64,000 bases of DNA from Prostheceraeus crozeri (Eukaryota > Platyhelminthes > Polycladida > Euryleptidae). Below are positions 22,292 to 34,159 of the stretch, one piece after another. The notes under the pieces were generated by a model. The model was not told where the DNA came from. It saw only the letters and a program-made list of their open reading frames with translations, and ran no database searches. A program made the position numbers and the translations under genes. The first letter of the stretch is position 1. Every line of letters starts with the position of its first letter. The DNA is taken from assembly GCA_907163375.1 (NCBI GenBank), contig CAJQUW010005296.1, positions 310,001 through 374,000 on the forward strand. The letters run 5' to 3'.

Positions 22292-23117
22292 ATGTGCTGT
22301 CTTTTCTTGATGTAATGTGTAAACGTCGTCAGGACGGGTCGGTAATCACGTCGATTTTTAGAAAGTCTACTTGGACTGGACTGTATACAAGTTATTTCAG
22401 TTTTGTTCCGCTCTCTTACAAGATTGCACTTGTGAAGTCACTGACATTTCGTGCTCATCGTATATGTACGCCAGATGTTTTGCAATCAGAGCTTCGTTTA
22501 ATTGAGGACACTCTTGTCTCCAACGGTTATCCGTTACATTTCATCAGCCGTTTTATGCAATCTCCAAAAGATAAGTGCCCGGAATTTGTTCCGGATAAGA
22601 AAGTTGTTTGGTTGAGATTGCCTTTTGTTGGGGATAAGGTCGCTTCTTTTGCGAAGCGCAGTCTGAACAAGATTTTGTCTGTTTTTCCACTCGTAAAGCC
22701 GGTTATTGTATTTTCTACGTGTCGTGTTCCTGTTTCTTCTCCTAAAGATCGTCAGCCTGTCTCTGCCCAATCCAATGTTATCTATTCTTTTTCGTGTACC
22801 TGCGATGCAGATACCTTGGCAGAACAGGCAGATGTCTTCGGGAGAGGATACAGGAGCACATTCCTGTTTGGCTGAAAGAAGGCAAGAAGGCTCCACCACG
22901 CTCTGAGAAGAAGCCTGCTAGTGCCATAACCCGTCATATCATCAGCTGTACATCTGTAAATCCGTCCACAGCAGCGTCTCTTTTTAAAGTTTTATTTTCT
23001 GTAAATAATTTTCATTTTTTACGTATTTTAGAAGCCATCAGTATTAAGTGTCTTTCTCCTGATTTGTGTGTACAGAAAGAGTTCGTGTATGACCATAGAA
23101 ATAAACTGTTTATCTGA
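22292..23117 (+). pseudogene. Penelope-like reverse transcriptase C-terminus plus GIY-YIG nuclease, one frameshift
   Basis: The first frame (to about 22810) starts with LSFLDVMCKRRQDGSVITSI - FRKSTWTGLYTSYF, a typical palm-to-thumb transition of Penelope reverse transcriptases (FLDV, R-K-x-T-x-T-G), then FVPLSYKIALVKSLTFRAHR and the linker LNKILSVFPLVKPVIVFSTC. A single-base shift around 22806-22812 moves the nuclease into another frame, where YLGRTGRCLRERIQEHIP provides the Y-x-G-x-T-x-R...R and EH of GIY-YIG domains. It ends HRNKLFI then stop at 23117. The active-site YADD part lies upstream and is missing. Confidence 0.85.
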
Positions 23118-23123
23118 AGTTCG

Positions 23124-23324
23124 CTAGAATGGAAATTGACTCAAGGTCGCGGCACATCCGGGGGAACTAAGTTGGGGCATGAAGAACCAATTAAAAGCTT
23201 CGATTTACTCATGTGACTGAGATCTAACCCAATGATACAGATGTTGGCAGGTGCATCTAAGTGAAAATGCGTGCGATTTATGTGCCGTTATTGTGCATTG
23301 CATGTAGCTTAATTTCCATTCTAG
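23124..23324. mobile_element. 201-bp MITE with CTAGAATGGAAATT inverted ends
   Basis: Perfect 14-bp terminal inverted repeats (CTAGAATGGAAATT / AATTTCCATTCTAG). The left subterminal part (GGCACATCCGGGGGAACTAA - GTTGGGGCA) recurs at 42450-42510 as CTAGAATGGAAATTGA plus GGCACACGCCGGGGTAACTT - AGCTGGGGCA, so the family has at least two copies here. It lies inside the plus Penelope copy and is absent from the minus copy. Confidence 0.75.
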
Positions 23325-23619
23325 AGGTTTTATTGTTGTCAATTTCTATGTGTATGACCTATGTTTGCCTTGGCCGTAATTATCCTTGTTCATTTCTATG
23401 TCTTGTTTTGTCTGGTTTGTCAAGTCATGCCGTTTCATTTGTTCTAGGCTTTGTAGTGTACTGTCCGTGTCTCCAATTCGCTATCTATTCTGTGACGTCT
23501 TGATGTTTGAAATCTATATGTGATCTGTTCGATGAACTTGTCATATCCGCGTTCGACATGAAATAGAGCGGATCGAAAGGCCTTGTCGGAAAAATGCTGT
23601 CGTTCTTACTGTTCAGAAT

Positions 23620-24440
23620 TGCCGAATATTCAATTGAGAGCATGAAAACTATATTGGTAAAACTTGCAAGATTTAATGACACAATCTGAGGCAAAATTGT
23701 AAAATATGGTTATGAGGTGCAGATTCGGGCATGCGTGTATTATTTGACAAGCATGGGTCACAAGCGTAGTCAACTTTCATGGAGACGGGATTTGAAATCT
23801 TACCTTAACCGTACTCGGGCTGTGTACAGCGCATCAATCCCGGGGAGATTCTGTATCTTACTAACTTCTTCAAATATTTCTCATCACTTGAATTACATGG
23901 TTTTATATAGGGTAGAATCGGACATTATCGACAGTAAAATGGATTTCGGGCTCTCACAGCTGTATTTCTTGGTTTTGATATAAACTGTGATATCCAAGTA
24001 ATCATATTTTTACTCGTTTATTTACTTTTTATTCTTTCTTACTTTGCTACTTTATCGATTGAATTTATGATTCTAGGTGAAAATGTCGTTTCGTATAATA
24101 TACACTGTCTCCAGTTTCTCTTGCTTGTCTTTTTTTGACGCTTCTTTTGGGAACTGTCGATGTCGCTCTGCTATGTGTCGATATTATGCGAATATAATTA
24201 CAGACTGCACATCTCACTTTTCATCTAAAATCGGAAATTTAATCGATAGATAAATGGATTCTAGTAAGAAGAGATTTTTTGGATATCATAGTCCATATAT
24301 CAAAACCGAGAAATGCAACCGTGAGAGCCCTAAAACTGTCGATATATTGCCCGACATTTTCCATGCATGGTCTGAATAGACCTAATAATTCATAAAATGT
24401 GATACATTCAAATATTGTGAAGGCGATATTCTATGAGACG
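23620..24440. other. Unassigned, no gene recognised
   Basis: AT-rich; no coding or repeat structure that I can support. Confidence 0.5.
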
Positions 24441-24870
24441 CACTGTAAACCGTAGAACGACAATTATCCTATAAAATTACTGACATAATCAACCGACGAT
24501 TGATACCTCCAATATCCTGCGATATGCGATGAATTTGTAGGTTCTACACCGACATCGAAACAGATGCTTTGTATGCACATTAACTAAACAAAAACTGTTG
24601 AATATTGATTGATCTTTCCATTAGTGATTGCTTGACTTTTGGGCAATCTGTATTATTGTGTGGCAAAACCATGATTTAATTTGACATAATTTAATTAATT
24701 ACCTACATTTTTGATAAAAATTAAGCTACAATTCATTGCTATTCATTTTGTCGCTTTTTGTCAGTTATTGTAGGTGTTCAGTGGCATCATCCTACAAGAA
24801 CTAACAATGACCGAGAAAATAGATTTTGTAGGATAAATGTCTGTCAATTGTCAGTCAACGGTTTACAGTG
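24441..24870. mobile_element. Candidate MITE with CACTGTAAACCGT inverted ends
   Basis: Perfect 13-bp ends CACTGTAAACCGT / ACGGTTTACAGTG, with weaker pairing continuing inward (GACAATT, TATCCTA). About 430 bp, non-coding. No target duplication is apparent, so the element status is provisional. Confidence 0.55.
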
Positions 24871-25064
24871 TGGTAAACAATAATGAAAAAAAACTGGCTA
24901 TTTAGTCAGCATCTTGTTGAAGAAATGCTGTGTGGTATCTATCAACAGTAGTGTCAATATTGCCCGACATTTCTGCATCGACTTCATGTGAAAATATAAA
25001 TTAAAACGACTAAAGAATTTGACGGAATCATAATACTATTCAGTGAAACTACATTCCCCTATGC

Positions 25065-25877
25065 CATTGGTTGGCAACCAAGTTGGGATAGCGGGCCATT
25101 GCGAAAAGGCTCGCGGGCCACCAATTTTAAATGGCAGTGGTATAGGCTCAATATTCTTTTATTCCGTACTTTTAAGTGCACATATGGGCTGTTGTACCGT
25201 ACGTGCATACATAGTGGTCGCACTAAATTTAGATTTTACATGTAGGCTAAATACATACAGCAGTATTGTACGCAACTAATTTGCCGAATCTCAAGGAACA
25301 ATAATTTACTTTCTACAATTCGTGTGAGTATTGAAGTAGGCTACAAGTTAATATGTTAATATATTGCTGTAGTATACTAGTATATTAGTATAGTGAACAA
25401 ATGAAATTCAGCAAGAATATTTGAAAAAATGTTGTCCTGTCAAAATCTTGCGGTTAGATTCCTCCATTCGTAGTTCAGGTCTAATTAGGCTAATATAGAC
25501 TGTTTTGTAGGTTTATTGAGACGTGGTTTATTACGGAGAGAAACATGCACAGTAGGGCATCAAATACTATGTGACTTAGCATAAACTCGCGCCGGTGATG
25601 ACCATTTTGCGCTTATACGAGAAGATATTCATTACGAAAGAAGCATGGTTGGATAATTAGAATGTGAATTTTTGTTTTTTGTGCCATCATATTGCTTATT
25701 TAGCTGTAAATTAATGGTTTTGGAAATTCTGAAGAGGATCCCTCACCCTTAGATGCACCTCCTAAAGGTCGAAGTCGGAGTGATTCATTTTTGCATCATC
25801 GATTCAAGAAATGTCCACGGGCCACTTCAGATATGAGAAGCGGTGGCCCGCAGGCCACTCGTGCATGCCCACCACTG
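25065..25877. mobile_element. hAT-type non-autonomous element, copy 1
   Basis: A perfect 8-bp target duplication CCCTATGC lies at 25057-25064 and 25878-25885. The right end is GCCCACCACTG and the left end CATTGGTTGGCAACC, matching the hAT-type terminus CAGTGGTGGGCAAC of the second copy at 42950-44574. Both ends carry the subterminal pair GCGGGCCA/TGGCCCGC. The interior has no transposase. The 8-bp duplication and CAGTG terminus fit hAT. Confidence 0.9.
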
Positions 25878-27951
25878 CCCTATGCTATGGAATAGCCAAG
25901 CACTTGGCTATCAGATGGCGTGTGAAGAAGCTGACTGATTTGCACTGAACGGGGCAATATACTGTAGAATTCGGCGACTCACTTCACGCTTCGATATCTG
26001 TCGGGATGAGGCAATCAGAAGTGCTCCACATGCGAGTCAACTATTTGTTGGTACAATTTGGTGCACGTGTGGATGAGTTCCTGAACCCTGTGGGAACGAA
26101 TCTGGCGAATAGCTGGCAGATAATCAGCAACATATTATCATGCAATAGTTCAGTAATAATTTTTAGCATATTCGCTGGCGAAGTTCGCCGGCGACAACTC
26201 GCGCTCTGTATGCCACCTTTTACTTTTGACTTTCTCTCTTATTTTCTTTAGTAATCCGCCTCTACAGCCGAGGTTCTATTTTCTCCCTCACCTCCTCACC
26301 ATCACCCGCATGTGGCTAATCTATCTAAGAAATAAGTGCAGACTATCATTCTTTGATAATGATAATGAAGAATATAGAGAATCCGCTTATATCAATTTTC
26401 ATAACATCTCTTGACATTCAATAATTTACAACAATGACAAATATTTGAATAATATAATAGTATTTACTGCGACATTTATGGAAGATAAATACTTTTTTAG
26501 TTTAAGCCTTCGTGAATTAAAAAAGATCCCTTTTTATCAGATCAGACTGAGTATACAATATATTTTCATGTAAAGGTAATATACGAACATAACTACTTAC
26601 CACTAATTAGTTGCTACAATATCGACGATTTCGTCGGTTGGCGAAAAATCAGCTCGCATTAGTAAACAAATATCTACCAACTAATTATAGCAACTTTTTC
26701 GCCAACTGTCGTTTTTAATTTTATACATGTTTTTGGATAGATGATGACCATTTTCACATGCGGAGATAGTTTTTACACGAAAATGAACCTTTAAAAAATT
26801 ATCCACAAAATCGCTGCATCGCCAGATAATCTGTTGATATTAGCAAGATGCGTTCCCACAAGGAAGCCCTACAGCTTCATTTTGGGAAAGTGGCTTAACT
26901 GTCGATATTACCTGACTTTAGCCTAGGTATTTAGAGAATGAAGCTTCCTAACCGTGGAATCCATTTGATCAAACTTGCTCATCTACTTACTATGAACAGC
27001 AACTCAAAATTTAAGAACATTAAATTCGACAAATTTTTTGATATTTTGCCAACTTTTGGCTATAAATCGACTTGGTGACTGCTATTTCCGGTGCCAAGTT
27101 CGTTGGATGCACTGAAAATAGAGATTGATGAGACAGGCAATGAGGTGATTTTAGAATAAATCAAGATTAGACCAACTCATTAAACACTCTGAACTGTAGA
27201 ATACAAAATTTCTCTCCGTCTCTCAAAGGAAGTTCCTCGAATACGACAAGGAGGGCGTTGACGTCGCCGAATGCCGAATCGGTAAAAAATCCCGACGGTT
27301 CGACTCGATTATGTGGTATCCGATTCGCTTTCTAACTGATGCTTCGATCATCCGTTTCAGAAATGAAATTCTGAATGATCTGATAATCGGACATTTTAGT
27401 TCGATTGCCCACACCTCTGATCAATGTCGACTTCTCAGACCTGCCCTAGGATGGAATTTCTTGATCCATTCCTTACCCCGTTCCAACGGGATTCCAATGG
27501 GAAATCCCATTCACTTAGGATTTTTCAAAATTAAGTTGTAATTCCACTATAAACTGTGATGGCCCTGCATCATAAATCTTCGTACCTCAATTTGAACGTA
27601 CTACCCAAAGATTGTTTCGCATGCTATTAGACAAAATAAAGCAAATAACTCTACACTTACTCTATGGCTGAGCAGAAGCCATATATGAAAGAAGTTTGAT
27701 CCTTTGTATAATTTGAAAATAAAAACAACGCAAGGTGCATGCAGTCCGCATCCTATCCTCGTTGTTCCTGTGTGCCGTTCCCTGCGTCGTTCCTGTGTGC
27801 GTTCTCATGTTCATAGTTCATATTTCTTGTATACATGTATATGTGTAACCGGTCTGCCTACGCCATTTTCGTTTCGTAAACGAGATATTCAATATCTTGT
27901 GAAAAAAAAGAAAGGAAAGAAAATTAACGGTCAGCAAAGACTCAAACGCTG

Positions 27952-27975
27952 AGAGAGAGAGAGAGAGAGAGAGAT
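27952..27975. repeat. (GA)n microsatellite
   Basis: A pure run of about twelve GA dinucleotides. Confidence 0.95.
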
Positions 27976-28654
27976 GAGATGCGAATAAATCGATTAATAA
28001 ACTGGCAGGAGAAAGAAATTCAATGTGCGAATAACGTGATTGTTGATGAAAGAAAAAACGACGATAAAAATGATATCATGAAAACTGATTAATGGTCCAT
28101 GTTAAAAAGGGAGATTAAAAATTCCGTGATAAGAATGAAATGAAGTCGGGCCGAATAGTGGGCAGAGATTAAAGGAAACTTTCAATTTTTAAAAGAAAGA
28201 GGATTTATCGTCAAGTCTCAAAAATTGGTCTAAATTAGAAACGATGAGAAATTGACACAACAACAACACATACAACATCTTCAGCAGCTGTTAGGAGAAC
28301 TCCGGCCTCTCGCGGTGTAACTTAACAACAGAAATAACAACAACTGCCCGCCAGCGAAGAACAACACAGCAGCGTATACGGCAACACATCAGCGAGCGCA
28401 ATTGAAAATTGACGGTATAAGTGACACTGATATTTATGATATCATTTTGGTATAAATGAATCCGATCGAATTGAAGTGAATTCAACATTCAGAAGTGAAC
28501 TATAAGTTTAAAGTTTTTCTTTTATCGCTGTGTATCGCATCTATAGAGTCTTAAAAATTAATATTGATAATTGTTGTGATTGGACGTTGCGATTTCAATT
28601 TTTGTACAAATAGATTTATCACAGGTCTATCGAAAAAGTGGAATTGAGGTTTAT

Positions 28655-28765
28655 CAGGGTCAATTCCAATTCCAATTCCAGTAGATTTGAATATCGTTAA
28701 TTCCAATTCCGACGAAAAATGGAATTAATTCCGGATCCGTATCGGAATTCCAATTCCGACTTTTC
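28655..28765. repeat. AATTCC-rich low-complexity/possible MITE
   Basis: Multiple AATTCC/GGAATT words on both strands, with CGGAATTCC and GACTTTTCCAACTCTG at the right side. The last piece resembles the right end of the hAT-type MITE at 52591-52749 (CCAACTCTG), but the left end and a target duplication are not clear. Confidence 0.4.
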
Positions 28766-31700
28766 CAACTCTGCTCATTATATATTCAGACATAGGACCT
28801 AGTACAGAAACGGTGGTCATCGCCTGAAAAATCAAACGCTTTATTGTCCTCTCTTCATGTTTGGTTAGGTCAATGTGAATGAAACCTAACAAAATGAAGG
28901 GTAGAATTTCTTTAGCGACTTGATTTTAAGGACACTGACCACTAGATCTAGAGAAAAATTACATGCAGTAACTTCCATTAGCAGAACGAGGGTTTAACGG
29001 AGCATGATCATTTATTGTCAAACCAGGTGATAAAAAATACAAACAGAGAGGTTATTACTATGAATTACAGGAGTGTCATCATACTCATGAAAATAACAAA
29101 ACTAAAATGATATCACATCTTTAAGACGAAGAGCAAAACCCAATTATTCAGGACTGTCAGTTATCTTACATCAAGATCAACAAACGGTACAACCGATATC
29201 TCAACGACCGTGAATGCATTGTACTTATCAACAGGGATTGGAGTGGTTGATTGCAGTTAAATTGTGATGCACAATAATTCAAGTGCGAGAGATTTTCCGT
29301 CGACTTCTTGCTTTCCCCTGCTCTAAATGTACGCAAGAATTTCATGGAGAAAGCAGTTGCAATTTTTGAAGGCTGACTCTTACTTTCCGTGTTTTTTTTT
29401 AATATTCCTCCTCTTTATCTTGAAAACTTGTTTTGCAGGATTCAAACTGAGAGATATGTAGGCTTATGTTTTCTAGGAATTTTTAGTAAGTTTGCTCTTG
29501 CATCTCTGCTAATGCCTGATTCACACTGGTCGATGAAGATTTTTCGCAGTAGACTGAGTGAATTCTTTGCGAAGGCTAATGTATCATCTCAGCGGTCGCA
29601 GTCATTTGAATGCGCTCACTCCGAAATTTACTGCAAACACTGCGTTGATTCACTGCAACCACTGCGATGAATGCGAGAATTTCGATCATTTGACTGCGAC
29701 AAAAATGAGCTATTTCATTCTTGCCGCAGTGATCCAGGGAGCTATTGTGTCGAGATAATAGGAAATTTTAGTGTGAAAAATATAGCAACGTACATAGAGT
29801 CATAAAATAATCAATGAATTAAACAGCTGTATGAATTACCTACAAAACTAAATCATGTTGTAAAATGTTCTGATGAAATAGAATAGTACTTATATATTAA
29901 GTTTTAAGTCTTCTTGATTGGGTCCAGAATCGTCTTTCAAAAGATTCCCTGTATAAATGCGCGTAAAAGAGTATTAATGCATTTAATAGTAAAATGAATT
30001 GTTTGCAACATGTTTCACGGTTTTATCCAGTCACGCACAAACTACCGTCATTTATCAACTCTATACCAGAGAGAACGGCCTCCAGTCCAGTTCATGCCAA
30101 GGGAGTTGAGTGTCCCTTAGATATCTTAAGTCACGGGTTACAATGAAATCGTTCACACCTACGTAGTCAACTGATCCTCCGCTGTCAAAATGAAGCCTGA
30201 CTGAGTGGTTTCTCGCAGTCGACTGCAAAAGCATTCACATTACATAATGTCCTTACAGTGTTCAACGACAGGAGTTCGCAATTAGTGAATCAAGCTTAAG
30301 CAGATCGAATGATTTAAAATGTGACTTCTACATGAATCTGTTCCCGAGGGGGAAGGTAAGTAATTGCTGGTTTTATGATATACGCTTTCCAGTCGGCAAT
30401 TTTGATTGTGAAGAAAAGATTATCATAACACCGGTAGCCTTGAAGCTCATCGATATTTGGGGAAGATTCTATATCGTTCACCTGCTTAACTAAAGTAGGC
30501 CTGTAGCTTCGATTCACATAAAAATCGCAGTGTTAAGTGTGTGAGCTTTCTCAAGGTCAAGGATACAACTAGTTTATCTTCATACCATAAATAGCATCTA
30601 CTGAAAATTCAAATACGTAATTATGACAGGTTCATGAAAATTTTGAAATTTTACTGAATTTTGGCTATAAATGTCCGCAATGATTCTTAACACACCCAGC
30701 TGGTTAATCATGAGTCATACCTAGTCATGAGTGCAGACTGATGCACTCATCGATATTTGAAGCAGGAGATTGATTCATGTATGAAGTCCAACTCAAGGAT
30801 GACATGCGTAGGATTTTCCTTATAACGATTCCAATATATCTGTGATATGGCATTCTTTTTTTCACAGCAGCTAAGGTAGGACAAGTATAGGAATTCAATT
30901 CTTCTGAAAATACCTATAAATGACTATCTCATCAAAGTCGCATGCCTAGGCATATCTGCAGAACATTTGAATTTCACATAAGCCTGCTACATATGTTCGA
31001 TATATGTGGTTTAACGGATGACCATGACATAACTCACTCTCTTTTTTCGAACTCTGGCATTATATTGAAAATGCTTCGTTGAAAGTGATCAGGCAAAATA
31101 TTGTAAAAAGTGGCCAGAAAATGCTCCAAGCCTAAGTCACAAGCTGCCAGTTAAGGGAAGTTCAAAAGGACACAAAATGCGACAGGAGGACGTAACCCGC
31201 GCCTCCCAGGCAGGAAATGGATGTGGTTAAGAAGACAGGTGCTAGCTCTTATTTGCATGTCATCAGGTGAAACCTATAACAATTAATGTTGAACACCAAC
31301 GACAGTCAGAAAACGACAAATGTATGTACGGGATTGAATGTTAATCGTCAATCAGTTGTTGTTCGCTATTGTAAAGCGGGACATTTTCTCGACGTTGAAA
31401 TTTCGCGCATTGGCAAAAAATACATTTCCGCCAATCCGCCCGAATTTTGCATTCACTACCAAAATCGTGATATGCAAGTAAACAAACATTACTCCTAATT
31501 AGGACAATTTGTTATGACGTCACATTTTTGTCATATTTTTAGGATAAGTTCCTGCGTCTGATCATACTTAGTCATTTTTCTGTAGTTTTAGACTGTTAGA
31601 GTTGTGGGGAAGAGGCGTAAGAAAATAACCGATGATTGCAGAATGACGCCAATTGGTCTTTTCAGCCGCGCAATGCAGTTAGAGGACAGTTCCAATGCAT

Positions 31701-32452
31701 GCATTGCCTACAGACGTGAATGTTGCCGGCGGCGCCAGGATTGGCTCGTCTGTCTTTTGCCTTTCCTTGCCAGCTAACCGCTGCTCCGGTAGAGCGTTCT
31801 TCTTCATGTTGAAGAAAATGTTTTGCAAAGACAAACTTTTTAACATCAAATGTAGTAAATGACATTGCTGTTTTCTACAACAAACAAGCTGTAAATCGAT
31901 ATACTGTGATAAAAGTTTAAAATAAATCGTTTTGTTTGTCGTAAATTGAACTCTTAAACTTTTTGCCTGAAAATGGAAATATATTTTTTGCTATATTTTA
32001 AGATTTGTGAACCTCACTAAACTACAATTTAAGTTTTTTAGGTCATATTATATCGAGTTTTAGGTCACAAAAATTGCCTACTTATAAGACAGAGGATCTA
32101 CAGTTTTAAAAAGAGTGTATGAAGACTGACTCATGTTATTGATTCGGGAAGTTGGTGACAAATCAATGTCCCAGTTATTGAGTGTCAACGCTGAAAAATC
32201 AGTAATCTCTGTCTGCCAACAACAACGAAGTACAATGCTGAAAAGACTGCAGAAAGTCTTTCAGGTTTCCCAGATCCAAACAATGAAGCAACACCTGAGA
32301 ATGTTGCACTCAGTGGTGCTGCAAATACCGCAATCTTTGTAGCAGCGCAACCATCTACACAAAAAACATGAAAGTGTTCGTGAATTCTCTATTTCTCGTA
32401 TTGAATGAAATCAGTGGAATTCGAGAAAATCTCCAACTTCACAGTATTCACC

Positions 32453-32458
32453 TTTATT
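32453..32458 (-). promoter_or_regulatory. Possible polyadenylation signal for the ankyrin gene
   Basis: AATAAA on the minus strand, about 270 bases past the stop codon of the ankyrin exon. Position is plausible for a short 3' untranslated region; no other evidence. Confidence 0.35.
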
Positions 32459-32729
32459 GAATAAATCACTAGAATCTGCTATCTCAAGAAAGAAGTCTGC
32501 TTAGGAATAAGCAGTCTTATTTTTGACCGATTTCAACATTTGTAGGACATGACGGGATATAAGTCTCCAATATCACCAATATAGCGCTAAATAGTCGGCA
32601 ATTTTCGATTGTACCTATTACTCTCAAATAACAACCACTTCAACCCCTGCTTATCAATGCAACATCGTCTATAAAAATGTTCTGAGTCTTTCTTTCAAAG
32701 TAACTGACGTTATTCAGAGCTACGTAGTC

Positions 32730-34148
32730 TTAACGGCATATTCCGAACATCATTCTGACGATTCTACAATGATGTAGACGTAAGGCAACGTCCCAATGCT
32801 TTGTAATAATTGAAATCACAAATGGAGAAACGTTGTACCGAGTCAAAGGATTTATGTCACAAGATGCACCCATTAGACGATCAATGATGAGTAAGTGACC
32901 ATTCTGTGCGGCAAGATAAAGGGGAGTTACGTCCAAATTATCACGAGCATTGATATTGGCTCCCATTGCGATTAAATAGGCAGCAACATGTAAATGACCG
33001 TTTTCAGCTGCAAAATGAAGAGCAGTCCTTTCATTATTTGATGTCAACAAAATGTTGCAACCGAATTTCGCTAACTCTTGCAAAATTTCGAAGCGGCCCC
33101 AGCTAGCTGCCACACATGCAGGGGTTTTGCCGGATGCATTTCGTCCGTTCACATCCAATCCAGACTCCAAAAGAAGAAGCACGATCTGAATATGTCCTTG
33201 TTTTACAGCCAATGAAAGCAGAGTTAATCCATTGAAACGCAGCTTGCTAACGCATCCTGCTTCAAGAAGACATTCTACTATTTCCGCATTACCATGAATT
33301 ACAGCTTCTGTGATGGCACATTGTTTCTGATCGTCACAGGCATCAATATTCGCTTTTGGTATCAGAAGATTGACCAAATCGATCACGCCCTCTCGACAGG
33401 CCATCATCAGCGGCCTTCTACCAGCTTCATCACCTAGATTTACATCACAGCCCTTATCAATCAAAAGCTTGGCGATTTCAATGTTTTTGTCGGCAATTGC
33501 GAAGTGCAATGACGTTTTGCCATGTTTTGTGCGGGAATTCAAGTCGCAATGTCCATCGATAAGATATCTAACAACATCTACCTTGTTCTTGAGTGTTGCG
33601 ATTAATAAAGGAGTAAAACCTTCTGAGTCAGCAATTTCCGTATTACAGCCTGATTCCACCAGAAGTTTCACTAAAGCCATTGCTCCACGACGAGCTGCTA
33701 TTTGAATGGCTGTTGCTCCTTCTTTATTCACAGCGTCCATATCACAGCCACGTTCAATCAGCAACCTCATTATATCCACGTAAGACTTGTTAGCTGCGGT
33801 GATAATAGGCGGCAGACGGCTTTGACCAACAGCATCGACGTTGCAATTTGATGATATCAAAACTTTAGCAATATCGGTGTGACCCATTTCGAGTGCTAAA
33901 GACAAAGGTGTAGATCCAAAATCATCACGCGTATTCAAATCACAACCAAGAGCAATTAAACGCTCCACGAACTCCTTTTGGTTTTGATAAACAGCAATCA
34001 ACATGGGAGTGAGATTGAACTTGAATACAATGTTTGGATCTGATTCCAACACGCTTGAGACCAATTGTAAGAAATCAAAATCTAATCGCTGATGATCCAC
34101 ATGAAATTGTAGCTGAACATCAACCATGACTGATGGTTGTACGGCATC
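32730..34148 (-). CDS. Ankyrin-repeat protein, terminal exon (paralogue A)
   Basis: About 12 full ankyrin repeats plus a partial one follow a short N-terminal segment (HQRLDFDFLQLVSSVLESDP). Repeats keep the usual TPL-x-x-A, the double leucine helix and G-C/A-x-hN, for example RTALHFAAENGHLHVAAYLI and VTPLYLAAQNGHLLIIDRLM. Many repeats have cysteine before the D/N position (LGCDLN, RGCDMD, SGCNTE), unusual regularity for the family. Ankyrin repeats form protein-binding scaffolds; the partner is unknown. The exon begins at 34148 just after a TTCTTTTCCAG acceptor, so the open frame extends upstream only into intron; the true N-terminus lies on exons I cannot identify. No stop or frameshift. The last repeat degenerates (WDVALRLHHCRIVRMMFGIC). 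Very likely a host gene. Confidence 0.8.
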   Translation of the reverse strand, partial: DAVQPSVMVDVQLQFHVDHQRLDFDFLQLVSSVLESDPNIVFKFNLTPMLIAVYQNQKEFVERLIALGCDLNTRDDFGSTPLSLALEMGHTDIAKVLISSNCNVDAVGQSRLPPIITAANKSYVDIMRLLIERGCDMDAVNKEGATAIQIAARRGAMALVKLLVESGCNTEIADSEGFTPLLIATLKNKVDVVRYLIDGHCDLNSRTKHGKTSLHFAIADKNIEIAKLLIDKGCDVNLGDEAGRRPLMMACREGVIDLVNLLIPKANIDACDDQKQCAITEAVIHGNAEIVECLLEAGCVSKLRFNGLTLLSLAVKQGHIQIVLLLLESGLDVNGRNASGKTPACVAASWGRFEILQELAKFGCNILLTSNNERTALHFAAENGHLHVAAYLIAMGANINARDNLDVTPLYLAAQNGHLLIIDRLMGASCDINPLTRYNVSPFVISIITKHWDVALRLHHCRIVRMMFGICR

Positions 34149-34159
34149 CTGGAAAAGAA

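Larger units (their letters stand above)
22284..23615 (+). mobile_element. Penelope-like element copy, plus orientation
   Basis: This copy starts within the reverse transcriptase (5' truncated) and runs through a frameshifted nuclease to a 3' untranslated region ending near 23610, where identity to the minus copy stops (CCTTGTCGGAAAAATG). The two copies meet head to head with only a few bases between them near 22284. A 201-bp MITE interrupts its 3' region. Confidence 0.8.
25886..32450. other. Long region without recognisable genes
   Basis: I checked the open frames here (for example 26006-26251, 27311-27541, 29389-29758, 31286-31498, 31662-31865 minus) and none shows a family signature. Holds a GA dinucleotide run (27952-27975), AATTCC-rich low-complexity sequence (28660-28760) and several short dyads. 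It could contain introns or regulatory DNA of a gene outside recognition. Confidence 0.5.

Noticed and set aside
29490-30240. Possible MITE with CTGATTCACACTGG and CGCAGTCGACTGC words
   Set aside because: The two sides do not align as clean inverted repeats and no target duplication was found.
32133-32342. Glutamine-rich 69-residue ORF upstream of the ankyrin gene end
   Set aside because: Another frame of the same stretch also looks protein-like; no splice or family support.
33370-33705. 111-residue plus ORF
   Set aside because: Antisense shadow of the ankyrin exon; a matching shadow exists at 58773-58988.
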